The notes beneath the pieces were generated by a model. That model had not been told where the DNA came from. It searched no databases and saw nothing but the letters and a program-made list of their open reading frames with translations. The position numbers and the translations under genes are program-made. A DNA stretch of 44,753 bases, taken from positions 1 to 44,753 of the forward strand of contig JAPEVF010000362.1 of the NCBI GenBank assembly GCA_029747585.1, in the 5' to 3' direction. Source of the stretch: Pleurotus djamor. Taxonomy: Eukaryota; Basidiomycota; Agaricomycetes; Agaricales; Pleurotaceae. How positions within the stretch are numbered: the first letter of the stretch is position 1; each line of letters starts with the position of its first letter. Of the stretch, positions 1 through 10,470 are shown piece after piece.

Positions 1-418
1 ATATCAAGGTCAGAGTATGAGAAAGAAAGTCGGATGGATTTCAGTAGTACTGTTCCTCCGCCGCTATGACTGAAAGCCATTGAAAGCAACTGAAAGCTAC
101 AAAAAATACCGGTTGATTTTATTGTACAACTGAAAGAGATGAAAAGATAGCAAAGATAGATGACTTATTTATACTAAAGATGAAAGATATTGTAAGCTAG
201 TAAGTGCGCCTGAAAACACNTTTTTTGTCTTTGAATGTGAGCACTGGGTTGCGAACAAACTTTGATAAGCTTTTACCAAAAACTATTTTTCCTGATGTAG
301 GGAGCACCAACAATGGCCCTATCACATTTAGAATACCCAAACGAATCTCGAGGCGATTCCTCGTGCTTTCTAAGATCATAGGTCCTCCTAAACCTAGCGA
401 ACNAAAAAAACGAAATCA
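1..418. other. AT-rich gene-free stretch with short TGAAAG repeats
   Basis: No convincing gene is seen. Between about 60 and 190 the motif TGAAAG recurs with roughly 9-10 nt spacing (CTGAAAGC, TTGAAAGC, CTGAAAGC and looser copies). Two Ns lie at 220 and 403, each beside a run of T or A, so reading frames here are unreliable. Confidence 0.4.
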
Positions 419-1374
419 TCAATTAAAAAGAAAATCATCATTTCCGTGGAAACCGAATCTTACGTCCGAGTCGTGTTGCACCGTTTGTGGGGAGGTAGGC
501 AGCAGAGGACGGTTCGTGCAGGTTTTGAGGATGTGATCGGGGAATGTCTCGTCCTCGGGCACCTCTAGGTTGCATTGGGGGCAGATTCGTACGTTGGGTT
601 TCGAGACAACGGGCGGACCAGGGGTCTTCCACTCTCTGGGACCAAGGATCTTGGGATGCTTCCCTCGCAGCTCCGGTATCTCTATACCTCGCGCTGAACA
701 CTCTTTGATCATCATAATATTCTTATCGCACGAGGTCAACCCCTCGGGATCAGGACGCATGCGTTGATGTGCTCGAAGGTTGTCCCTGCAGGCAAACCTA
801 CGATTCACGAAGAACGTCAATGAAGTCGACTGTCAATACCAATAGCACATACGGTCGCCAGTGAGACGATAAAGAGGAAAGAGACTTACGTCGCGGTGCA
901 GCGTGTGCAAATAGATATAACCTTCATGGGACATTCGTCCTTGATGTGGTCATCCAGTTTCCCGGAAAACGGCAAGTTGCATCGACCACACGTAGGTATC
1001 AGTGGATCGTCCCCCTCCGACAGTGGGAGGAGAAGCGCTGGTAGGCGTCGTGCATGATCGTTGATGTTGTACGGGTTGGTCATCACTTCCTGGCGTGTAG
1101 AATTCCTATCCGCCGGGTTGGTAGGAAGTTTAGGGAGAGTAGCAAAGTCGTTGGATGGTGCGACCAAGGTTTGAACACCATTTAATGGTGACAACGGGGC
1201 AATAATGGGAGGGAAGGGTGGAGGATGTGGACCATGTGGTTGCGGCTTGCGATAGAGTGTAGGGCTCATTGGATGTGGTTCAAGACTGTTTGAGGGAGGT
1301 ACGCCGGGATGACCTGCATAGCTTGAATAACACATCCCTTGCGTTGATCCACTCAGCAAGTTGTAATATTCCAT
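419..1374 (-). CDS. Cysteine/histidine zinc-finger protein, two exons
   Basis: I do not recognise a named family. The model joins exon 1 (1374-890) to exon 2 (797-419) across a 92-nt intron with donor GTAAGT at 889 and acceptor TAG at 798. This gives 287 residues, and the total exon length is an exact multiple of three. The join restores a canonical C2H2 finger start: CTRC, then three residues, F, five residues, L, two residues, H. Two further clusters fit zinc binding: C-x2-C then H-x4-C near residue 145 (CGRCNLPF ... HIKDEC) and near residue 240 (CPQCNLEV ... HILKTC). The N-terminal half is proline-rich (residues 25-100). I chose the ATG at 1374; the open frame continues upstream without an ATG. 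The role is unknown; a nucleic-acid or protein-binding role is inferred from the fingers only. Confidence 0.6.
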
Positions 1375-1655
1375 CTTGGGTGAGCGAAAGACGGGGGATA
1401 CAAGATGGATGGGTTGAGGAGAAGGTGGACGTTGGAACTTGGAAGAAGCGATGAGGTTGAGGGTGAAGTGCAAGAGGCGCTAAATGTTGAAATGTTGTGG
1501 CCTTGACCATTTGGGTGGCAAAGAACGCGACCCTGTCGAGGACAATGGTGACAAATGTGGCCACCGTCAGGGTCGGTCCTTTAGGGCACGTTGTGTCGAG
1601 TAGAGTCGAGTCTGCTCGCCTGACTTTTATGAAGCCACCATCTCCGCCTCTACGA

Positions 1656-1736
1656 CGCTTCAGCACCGTAGATATAGAGTAGATTCGCAAGAGGGGATTT
1701 GTTGGTGGCTCTAATGCGCTTCAGCACCGTAGATAT
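1656..1736 (+). repeat. 20-bp direct repeat, two copies 61 bp apart
   Basis: The 20-mer CGCTTCAGCACCGTAGATAT occurs identically at 1656-1675 and 1717-1736, just upstream (minus sense) of the finger-protein gene. It could be regulatory or the residue of a local duplication. Confidence 0.7.
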
Positions 1737-1739
1737 TGA

Positions 1740-2833
1740 CACGCGGCTTCAAAACTCAAGCTGAAAGTTGAAACGTTGACTGAAGGACTCCGATAGGAGT
1801 CTCCTGAGAAACGCAAGGAGGTTGTGTTTTCGGCGCTTACACGACTCAACCTCGACTTTCGCGTCCACATTCCGAACATGCGCGTCGCCACTTTGTATCT
1901 AACAGGTGCTGTGTTTGGCTATTGATGGTCTCGCTACGATAATTGAATTGAAGCGTGAATTGGGCTCGCCCTCGGAAGATTCCTTTCCTCGTCATGATTC
2001 CGCTTCGGCTCCCTCAACTGCGTACTGTCTCGGGACTCGGTACCTCTGACCTTGCAAGAGATTGTTAGCCGTGGCTCATTTGGTATACAGACATCCTCCT
2101 AGTCCAGCTCACCGTTGGGTAAGTCGACCTGGCTATCGTTCAATTTCCGCCCCGTCGACACCGTCCTCGTGGATGCGCAATCCCCACGTCGACTAGGTCG
2201 CTCTCCCAATAGCGCGACTTCACTCTGTATGACTGGGTGCGGTTGAGGCTCGAAGATTGAGACCTGATGTGTAGGAGGTACTCTCTGTTCAGGTGGAGGG
2301 AGCTCATTTCCGGTCAGCAAGGGCTCAAGGTATGTTCCAATCTCCGCCAGTTACTAATGCAGTTGTATTCTGACTATACAATGGCTTTCAGACCGTCCTC
2401 ATAGTCGCATTTAATCATCCTCCCTTGGTTTCCCCCGACTGCACCCGAATTTTCTCCCAACCCAATGCCTCGACCTCGAAGCCATCGTTTATCGTCCTTC
2501 GAAACCCCGAATATTTTATTCCGGATGCTCAGTCTCGATGGAGACAGGAAGAAAGTGCATTCAGCGGGGTTTGCGTAGGTATTAGATGGAGTCGAAATCG
2601 TACGTTCGCTTCGCATTTCTTCAATCCCAAACGACTCATCATTGACTGTGGGACTCTTACAGACTTTATCCCCGCCATCTCCGGCCTTCAAAACGCCAAT
2701 CGTTGCGTTCCGTCACCTTTCTTTCCGATCGTACCCCCCGGAACAAGCACCTCCGAGATTACGATACCAGGCCTCAGAGATGTCACCAAAAGCAAGGCCA
2801 GGGGTCTCTGACTACGCAGCGAAAATTTCATGG
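1740..2833. other. Decayed coding-like DNA, plus strand
   Basis: There is no intact gene. Intron-like signals survive (GTATGTTCC near 2330, TTACTAATGCAG near 2352). The stretch 2641-2740 is closely similar to 10471-10580, see the duplication entries. A segment near 2053-2110 resembles 4110-4190, where a degraded F-box-type reading is visible. I interpret this as old F-box/LRR-like pseudogene material. Confidence 0.35.
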
Positions 2834-3180
2834 TCACCCACGTCGAAGTTGAGATTGCCGCCAGCGACCACAGATGGCTGTCACAATCAGCAATCCGACG
2901 AGATATTCAGTCGTATTCTTCGTGTCTCTCGTAGCCTTCGTGTCCAGATCCAAGTCCAGCGTCATCTTGAATTCGAGGAAAATGCGAGATAAAACTTCGT
3001 TTGGAAGCTTTGATATTGCGTTATGGGAATTTCGACGTGCATGGAGGTCTCTGATGAGAGCCTTGTACTTGCGGATTTCTTCGTCGATGACTATGAGGGC
3101 ACTGATATCGGCCAGAGTCAAGAGAGCCTGAGTGCTATGCAGTGAGGAGCAGCGAGGAAAGTGAATGGGATACGCGTACC
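2834..3180 (-). pseudogene. F-box gene 5' fragment
   Basis: This is the start of an F-box gene. The start ATG (3180-3178) is followed at once by an intron (3177-3126, GTACGC...CTCAG), and exon 2 begins at 3125. The reading M|ALLTLADI...VIDEEIRKYKAL, then SKLPNEVLSRIF (the F-box core), then CGRWRQ, aligns residue by residue with the intact gene at 12908-14911, including the intron position. The reading frame stops at 2834, just after the CGRWRQ motif, where the intact paralogue continues for another 550 or so residues. No LRR part is found beyond it in the same frame. It is a truncated, non-functional or at most F-box-only copy. Confidence 0.75.
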
Positions 3181-3379
3181 ATCTTGAAGTCGGAACCTAG
3201 CCGAGATGTATGGTGGGACAAGAGATGGGGACATGAGAACTCGTTGAATAAGTTTGCTGGCGTTTCCTCACGGTGTTTACCGGTTGCATCCCAATCAGCA
3301 CCAGATGAGTAACGAGCGGAACCAAATGGAAGTACGAGTTCTGGAACAAAAGGTAACAGCACACGTTCAACATCAAACT

Positions 3380-3459
3380 TGCCTCCTAGCCGATTTGAAC
3401 GAGTGGTCTTTGCATTACGAGTGCAACGCCTTAAGGCCTTACCGCTTGGCCAAGGAGGC
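3380..3459 (-). tRNA. tRNA-Thr(CGT)-like gene with an 8-nt insertion
   Basis: Read on the minus strand, the 7-bp acceptor stem GCCTCCT/AGGAGGC pairs perfectly and is followed by discriminator A. The D-arm is GCC-AAGCGGTAA-GGC, and the anticodon stem TTGCA/TGCAA closes the loop CTCGTAA, giving anticodon CGT (Thr). The T-loop is TTCAAAT. The T-stem (ACTCG/CGGCT) has one C-C mismatch and one wobble. Between the D-stem and the anticodon stem there are eight extra nucleotides (CTTAAGGC), making 80 nt instead of about 72. The insertion is not at the normal tRNA intron site (one base 3' of the anticodon). No strong T-run follows. It may be a pseudogene. Confidence 0.65.
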
Positions 3460-3753
3460 ATGATTTCGGAATGATGGTCAATAGCACCTTGCTGTGCGGA
3501 CGGACTCGCAACGTGAACGACATCTCCGTCGACTGCACAGCTTCCTTCTACTATTATACATGGAGTAGCGAGAAATCGTGAACCATGCTATGGCAGACTC
3601 CTTTCCTGTGCGTTAGTAGGCGTTCGACCTGAGGAACCCCTGGGGAATCTACAGTACTCTTTCCCAGAAATGAGAGAGAGAGATATAGCGCATCGGGCGG
3701 ACGCGAGCTTGATCTAAGAATGGTAGAGCTGTGCAGCCAAAGGATATTGCTCA

Positions 3754-4200
3754 ATGCTCAATCTTCAAGCTTCACGTCTAAGGGCTTTGATCGCTCAAGC
3801 TGAACTTCAAGAGAAGGTCGAAAGTCCCAGTTATAGGGGAGCTCCTGAGCAGTACCAGGAGGTTCAACTTTCGTTTGGCGCTTACATGCCTTGCTCTGTT
3901 CCTCCTCAACGTTCGCGGCTCAAGCGCTCAATCTCGACCCTTGTCTCCAGGATTCCAGTGCTATGATTCCCCATGCTTGACAATGAGATACTCGGTGACT
4001 TTGAGGAAGCTGAGGGCCACAGGGTCACGCAGATGGACCTCCCTGTCGACGGTTTCGGTTTCTCCACGCCTCCAAGTTAGGCGTTGTTGACTCAGAGCTC
4101 GGTACGTTTATTATGCCACTACGAGGAAATATTCGCCGTGGCTGATGCGGCATACAGCTCATTGACGTAGGTTCTTGCTTTGTATGGGCGTTGGTAGTCT
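3754..4200 (+). pseudogene. Degraded F-box-like gene remnant
   Basis: With stops ignored, the plus strand near 3955-3999 reads IPVL, stop, FPMLDNEIL, which resembles the F-box consensus YPVLTLPNEI. Near 4112-4165 it reads PLRGNIRRG, stop, CGIQLID, which resembles the downstream LLGNICRRWRDIALST motif common in agaric F-box proteins. Both blocks contain stop codons. The assignment rests on weak pattern similarity only. Confidence 0.3.
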
Positions 4201-7200
4201 CGAAAAACCCCTCGAGTCTTGGATTCACCAACACGACTTTCTGTTGTTACGTGTCAATTCATTCGCAAATCAACACAGTCCTCGTCTATGCGCAGCTATG
4301 CGGCCGAATAAATTGACTTCCATGAGAACTCTCATTGCTTGCCGTCACCCAGGTTTCAGGTTGGGGCGGGGTGGTCGTGCGACACCCTGACGCAGAGAAA
4401 CCCAAGGCTATGTGGTCAGTCAAAATGCATCTCGACGACGACGAACTGCTTACCTGCTCGTTCTAGCCCTTCTATTTAGCCTTCAAAATGTATTCAAATC
4501 CCTTCTTCGCGTCGTTTTGCCTTCTCCGCCTTCACCCGAGGCTGCCATCCAAACTCAAGAACCTGTTCTCCGTGTCTCGACTTTCATCGCGTCTCCTCAT
4601 TGCCTTTCAATATCGTCGTTACCACCATGCGTACATCCGCCATGCGCTCCCATCGATGAAGGAAACAATGCACTTGATTTTCGGACAGCAATCTTGGTCT
4701 GTGCGGGTCCGATGGCTGAACCCGTACGTTCTTCTCATTATTCACCTGTCCTCAGTCGCTGACCCACTGTTCGAAGAGGCATCTACAAGCCCATGCTACC
4801 ATCCTCAAGCTCCATGCCGACCGTCATCGCTGCCGCCGCCTGTTAACGTATTTGGTCCTCCGGAACAACCGCCTCCGAAATTTCGATCTCACGGCTCGGA
4901 GATGCTTCACACAGTGACGCTAGGCGTACGTTCGTTCGCCGCGAAGATGCTGTGTCGATCCATTTGGACGCTGGGAAAATAGACAAGTCAGAGGGCAGCT
5001 CAGTTCTTTTGGGGGGCAAAGGCGAACGGGTGAGTATTTCCTCGGATTCGGTTGCTCGTTTCGTGTTCTCAGTGACTTACCGCATCACCCAGGCAGCCCC
5101 AGCCGACCCTCCAAGGTCATCGGATAACGTACAAGCAACGACGAGCTCGTCATCCCCCAGGTCCCATATCTAGGTCCCTGAAATGACCAATCCGAATCTC
5201 AACCCATCCTCTCCCACGTATGCTCGAAGGCAGCGCTGTGGACAAGTCAGGACGAGCCTGAAACAAGGGGAGCAGAGTCGCTGCCGTTGACGAGATATTC
5301 GAGTGTGTTGGTACAGTCTCATCTAGCGTAAAACGTACATGGTCAGTTTTTCGCTGCCTTTTTGTCGGCTCGATCGACACTAATACCCTTCACCTGCTTC
5401 CCAGCCGACTCTGATCGATCTCATTGTGGACCTCGGGGGTGTCCTGATTCCTGAACGGCTTCGACCACACTGCCTCGAACCTACCACGATTCGGCCCGGA
5501 ATAGCTTATACCAAAAATCGAATCCATCCTCTCGGAAACCCGCGTTGACGCGGCGCAAGTGATACGTGAACACGTTCCTGGAGTGCTGAGATGATCAACG
5601 TGGGTGTTGGGGGGTTACTTGGGCCCGAAGATGATGATACGGAAGGTCCGTTTCTTCCACTTTTTTTTCTCTTTGCAACTTTGCAAGACGCTCATCCCCT
5701 CCTCAGTTCAGGTTGCACAATATCCTCGACATCTGCGTCCTTCCAACCCCCCAAAATCCTGGAAGAGTAATCGTCACTGGACGAACCCAGTCTACATTCC
5801 CGTACCCCCCAATACGGATGAATCCAGAGATCACCCAGTCAACCCTTGGAACGAAGGCTGAAAGCAGCGCGGTGGTGTCTTCAATGCGGTACTTGATGGT
5901 CGCGTCGAAGGTCCTTGTCGTTGAGGAGGTAATCGAGTTTCTCGCAGAGTCGTAGGTGGGGGAGGAAGATGAGGAAGGTATGTGTTAATCGTGGTTTATT
6001 GATTGGGAACGTTGCTGATGGGTTTCATAGTCCCTATCGCGAGCCGTAGTACCTCCTGGTCGCTCCCCCCTCGTACGGACTGCTTTGGGAAATGTTCTCT
6101 CATCGTATAGGAAGCAGCCTCACAGCAGCACAACGGGTTATTCCATGTGTAGAGGACTGTGTTGAAGGGCATGGCGAATGAAGGGAAGGTATGTGGACGG
6201 TCGTGTTTCTTGGCTCTGAACGGTGCTCATACTTTTCGTGTAGCTTATCGTCAGCTTTAGCCGCTGCTACTTCTACGTTGACGGTGTTGGAAGCGCCTTC
6301 GACGTCGCCTGCGCGCTAGCCTTGTGTTATGGAACGATCACCTTCAAAAGTTCAACCTTCGTCCCGCGAACTGCGGCCAGAGCAGCGCATGCAATACCTG
6401 CATACTACCCTGGAAGATTGGGATGCATGGCGCCGCCGTTTGGAGGTTATGTCAGTCGGCTGGTGGGGTGGTGTCGCGGAGGGCTGAGAACTTCAACTTG
6501 GTTAGTTTTCGTTTTCGTTGTCGGTTTTGATTCATCAACGTACTAATGGGCTTCGCAGTGTCTATAGTCACGAGCAGCTGACGCTTGACGTCGGAAGTGT
6601 TGAAAATGACTTCGACGCCGGCTACGTTGCTTCATGAAGCCATGGATCAACCATATTCGAAAACACATGTTTCACCACATCAAATGGGATTGAAGGTAGC
6701 GTCAGAGAGGTGTCAATACGGTGCCTGGATGCGAGTAGCCAGCGCTGCGGCTAGAAGGGAGTTCTTCCTGTCTAATTGGAGGAAAATGTACATCCATGGT
6801 AGGTTTTCGTTTTGGACTTCATATGGAAAGGTGCTAATGGGCTACATAATCTATTTAGTCACTCTTAGCCGCGGTTTCGATGGCGTTGGTGGTGTTGGAA
6901 ACGACCTCGACGTTGCCAGCCGCGCGTGGTGGTACCACGAATTCCTAGCCTTGGCAATTAGATTTCTACCCCGCGAGCAGCGGCTAGAATAGAGCAGCAC
7001 CAGTAGAGCAGTGCTTCTATATCATCTCCTAATTCAGGGATGGATGTCGCGTTTCCATGCTCTTGAAAGCCAGATGTATCGCCTTTTTGTAGCCGAAGAA
7101 CCCCGGGGCGCTCTCGCTATTTGCAACGACCTCAGTCCGCCCAGTCAGTATCCTGGTACTGAGAGCAACAAAGTCACATTTGGCGTTTCGATCCTTCGAA

Positions 7201-7434
7201 ATGGGCTCGAACGCGGCGCTGTGGATTTGTCGTTGTTGACCGTGGCGGCTGAGCTGTTTGAACTGCTGGTGTCCTTAGCTTTGAGAAGCGAAATGCGTGT
7301 CTTCCCTCGGCATCCTTTCAAGGTGCTTATTGTCCTTTGTCAGTTCAAGTGCCAATTCTACGCCACTTCACATTCTCATACAAAACAAGGTCGGCTATCT
7401 ACACTCAGCCAACAAGCCCATTCTGTGTCCTTGA
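4200..7434. other. Long gene-free stretch of decayed exons and intron signals
   Basis: No intact gene is found. Good donor/acceptor pairs remain (GTATGTGTT near 5978, GTATGTGG near 6189, GTTAGTTTTCG near 6499 with TACTAATGGGCTTCGCAG, GTAGGTTTTCG near 6796), but the sequences between them carry stops in every frame. The segment 4850-4960 resembles 2740-2830. This looks like old tandemly duplicated spliced genes that have lost function. Confidence 0.4.
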
Positions 7435-7713
7435 TTAATCCTTGCAGCAAGTGTAGCAACTTCCTCCAAGCTTCCTGCTAGACCATCCCGGGGCGCAGGC
7501 TATGGCCCTCGGCATACATATGTTGAGACAGGGCTTGTCCAATGCCTCGACCATCTTTAAGGCCTCATATTCGCCAACTTGGACGTAGTGGTGATGATTG
7601 TAAACCGTATTGTCGGTGTCCTCCTTGAAGCACGATGGTGCGCCTTGAACGACGGTCACCGCTTGGAAGGCGAATACGGCGGCGATCGTGGCGGCAAGCT
7701 TGGAGAAATACAT
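7435..7713 (-). CDS. Small secreted cysteine-rich protein
   Basis: The 92-residue product has a clear signal peptide (residues 1 to about 24: basic K5, a hydrophobic Ala/Val/Phe core, then VVQG-AP as the likely cleavage area). The mature part holds seven cysteines (C28, C62, C66, C73, C86, C89, C90), with a C-terminal C-x2-CC cluster and a short His run (HHH at 40-42). It is likely exported. Agaric small secreted proteins act in host interaction, cell wall or defence, but no specific role can be assigned. The single coding exon starts at the ATG at 7713, two bases after a good 3' splice site, which suggests an intron in the 5' UTR. It lies between the two arms of the ancient duplication and is the only intact gene there. 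Confidence 0.7.
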   Translation of the reverse strand: MYFSKLAATIAAVFAFQAVTVVQGAPSCFKEDTDNTVYNHHHYVQVGEYEALKMVEALDKPCLNICMPRAIACAPGWSSRKLGGSCYTCCKD

Positions 7714-7715
7714 TC

Positions 7716-7862
7716 CTGTGAGATAAGATGGGTCAGCACGAATTTGACGGGGTTGGTTGGAGCGGGGTTCACTGTAGTGTTACTTGGTTTTTATAGAGAG
7801 GTTCTAAAAACAAAGAACGTGGTCAGTATCGCTTGAATGAATGCAAATGAGAGTCAACTTAC
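7716..7862 (-). other. Probable 5'-UTR intron of the secreted protein gene
   Basis: The donor GAG|GTAAGT (7862-7857) and acceptor CTCACAG| (ending 7716) flank 147 nt ending two bases before the start codon. The segment also contains a TATAAAAA (7795-7788), so an alternative promoter inside it is possible. Confidence 0.45.
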
Positions 7863-7920
7863 CTCTGAGTAGCTTCTCGGTGAATGAGGTGCTGTCCTTT
7901 CAGGGAGCAACACCCAGTGC

Positions 7921-7927
7921 TTTTATA
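7921..7927 (-). promoter_or_regulatory. TATA box candidate for the secreted protein gene
   Basis: TATAAAAG lies on the minus strand about 60 nt upstream of the proposed UTR donor site and about 210 nt upstream of the ATG. Confidence 0.4.
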
Positions 7928-7929
7928 CA

Positions 7930-10470
7930 TTTCCAGGACATCGTCTAGTGCTACCTTTCCTGGACGTGCAAAGGTAAGCTTGGGACGAATCAGCCGTAAC
8001 CGCGATAGTGGAAGCATAACAATCGTGCCCAATCAGAAGGAAGATAATATGGCGCACTCGATCTAAACCTTCAGCAACCTTTTCAGACCGAAGATCAAAC
8101 TAGTGTCGTTATTCGGAGAGCGTATTATGCTTGAAATGAAAGTACCACATGATCCTTACTCTTTCGTGGATGGCGAATGTGCATTTCGAAAGTGCGAGGC
8201 AAAGCGAACATCCGTCGATTTTCTCAACCGCCTGTACAATAAGTAGAGTACATTTAATCCCAATATTGAGTCATGAGGTAAACGCAAGCTTGGAGATTGA
8301 AACGTTCAAGGTCCCGGGGTAGAACTCTCCTAGAAAGTATGAATAAACACGTCGAATCCGAACAGAGTGTACCAAGGGGTGGACTTCTGCATCTCAGAGT
8401 AGAGCCAGACGCTGCTGTGGAAAAGTCGAAACACGACTCAAGGAGGGTACTCCGTATTCCAATTCCCCTACAACGCGAGGTTAGTGACCGTGGAGTCGTG
8501 GACCGAATATCGACGCCTAACGTTCCCTAACTTGGCGTCATCGTTCTGATTTCTGCTGCTCCAAGTTGTGACCTGAGGGGACTGATCAAAAAGTTATATT
8601 GTCCGCACCAGAGCTAAGCGGCGAGATGAACCCCTTACGAGTACGCTTAATTTCGAATGGAATTGGAATTACAATGGAAGATAAGCGTCCGATTTACTAC
8701 CTAGCCGTCGCCTTGAGTCCGATTCACTAGAACGTTCCGCCAAGGGAGCACCTCTGGAAATTCCCTGTAGTGAGTGGATCAGTAAGGACGGACGTGCTCT
8801 AAAGCAAATAGGATCAAGCGTTTCTTCATCTCGCTGAGTCGTTAGGTACATTGGCATCTACTCTAGAAGCCCTAGCCTCATGGGAACTGATCTTTGATGC
8901 GAAAAGGTGGTTATCGAGCATTCAATTTTGATGGCATGAGCAAGCGTTGCAGGATAATGGAAATAGCCGATGGTAAAACGTACCATCAGAGGCAGCAACG
9001 AGCCCAACGATGTTGGTCTGCTGATGGACGCTCAGAATATGTCATGCAGCTGGAGGGGGTGAGACGCACTCGAACGCGAAGGCGGAATGCCTGGTAAATT
9101 CTGAGTAAGTCGTGGTACGATGGCCTTCATAGGTATCCACAGGAGGATTGAAAGGACTTACTGGAGAGATCTTAGTGAGCAGAAGGTCCGTGTAGTGCTG
9201 GGCCTCTACAGTAGTCGTCCTGGCTCTTGAGTCTTGATAAGATCATTCGGTCGTTGTGGGGTGGAACGTTGAAAATGCCGGTCGCAATTTGCGGGCATAA
9301 TATTACCGTTTCTAGGTCTTGTAGACGTTTGCGCTTCGAAGAAGACTGTATAAAATGCGGTCTAGTCAGCGTGATAAGCGGAGGAGGGGACCATGGCGCA
9401 CGGGCATGCGTCAAGTTCCACATCCATGATCCATGCGTCAAGAACGATATATGTTCCCTCTATACTCTCTCAGATGACATAGAATGCTATGATCCAGCGT
9501 CTTGGGCTGAAGCTTGCAGTAACGATGTCATGGTGATGTGCTGAAAGCGATTAGGAGAGCTCCTGATCAGCGTGAGGAGGTAAAGGTCTCGATCATCTCG
9601 GCGCTTAAGCGGGTTCTTCCTTCCTCTTCAGCTTCAACCATCGCGTCCTACTCAGACTTTCTGTCTCTATTCCCTTAGCTATGTCTGCTAGATGAAACTG
9701 CGAACTCGCGCGAACTGATGCACTCAGGAACGCTCAGATGGACCTTCCCATCATGCTGCATTAGCTGCTCGCACGGATTGCGCTCGGAGTACTTACGGTC
9801 GTCTTTACCTCTGCAAAATCACCGTAACCGTAACTGATATATCATACAGGCAATTCTTGAAACTGGTCGTACTCTACTAGTACCTCTCATCTTGAAACAA
9901 CTCTAGAGGCACTGGGGCCATCCGCTGGAACATGACAGGACCCTCTTCGATTCGACATAACAACACCCACATCTGTGGCGCATTCCAGACGTAGACTGAC
10001 TTTCAACTCGCGGATACTCACATTGCGCACTGGTATCACGGGAAAATGACACGGTCAAGGTCGACGCTGGGGCGGAGAGGGTTGCATAGGTAGAGGAAGA
10101 CTGTCCCAGTCAGCGCAAGGTACGCTTCTATACTCACAAGTCACCCACGCCCTCGCGTTCTTACTGCCAAATAGCTCTCTCATTATACTCACATCCTTCC
10201 GGTCGCTCCGTCACGCGTCCTCTGCCTTTGCCCGACATATACGCCTCAATTCAACCCCTTGTCCCCGAAACTCGTCAATCCCGGGGCTACCTACGACAAT
10301 ACGGCCGTAAATGACATGAATGCATTATCTAAGATGGCGGGTACTGCTCATTCTAGGGAAGAAGCAGGCTTAATGGAGCCTGCTTTGGTTGCGGGACTTC
10401 CGTTTGGCGCTTTCGTCGTAGACACGAAATTGTAGGTTTCTTCCGCTCTCCAGTCCAAAACGACTTGTAG
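7930..10470. other. No supported gene
   Basis: Open frames here are short and lack recognisable motifs. The longest (9227-9544, +, 105 codons) contains many Cys codons but no signal peptide or known spacing. Nothing else is visible: no RNA gene, no strong repeat. Confidence 0.4.

Larger units (their letters stand above)
2641..7310 (+). repeat. Left arm of an ancient duplication
   Basis: Several blocks recur in the same order further right: 2641-2740 with 10471-10580; 5535-5590 with 11055-11105; 6790-6870 (intron-like GTAGGTTTTCG...GCTAAT...TAG) with 11140-11215; and 7070-7310 with 11829-12095. The last pair shares long near-identical words such as GAAATGGGCTCG and GCGGCGCTGTGG. Between 5977 and 6870 four intron-like segments recur at roughly 200-310 bp spacing (near 5978, 6188, 6498, 6798). 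No intact reading frame survives. Confidence 0.6.

Noticed and set aside
3135..3461. 108-codon open frame starting MPPWPSGKALRRCTRN
   Set aside because: Its first third is the translated tRNA-Thr-like sequence and the rest is the leader of the F-box fragment; not a gene.
9227..9544. 105-codon Cys-containing frame
   Set aside because: No signal peptide, no known motif, no splice context; expected by chance in this length of DNA.
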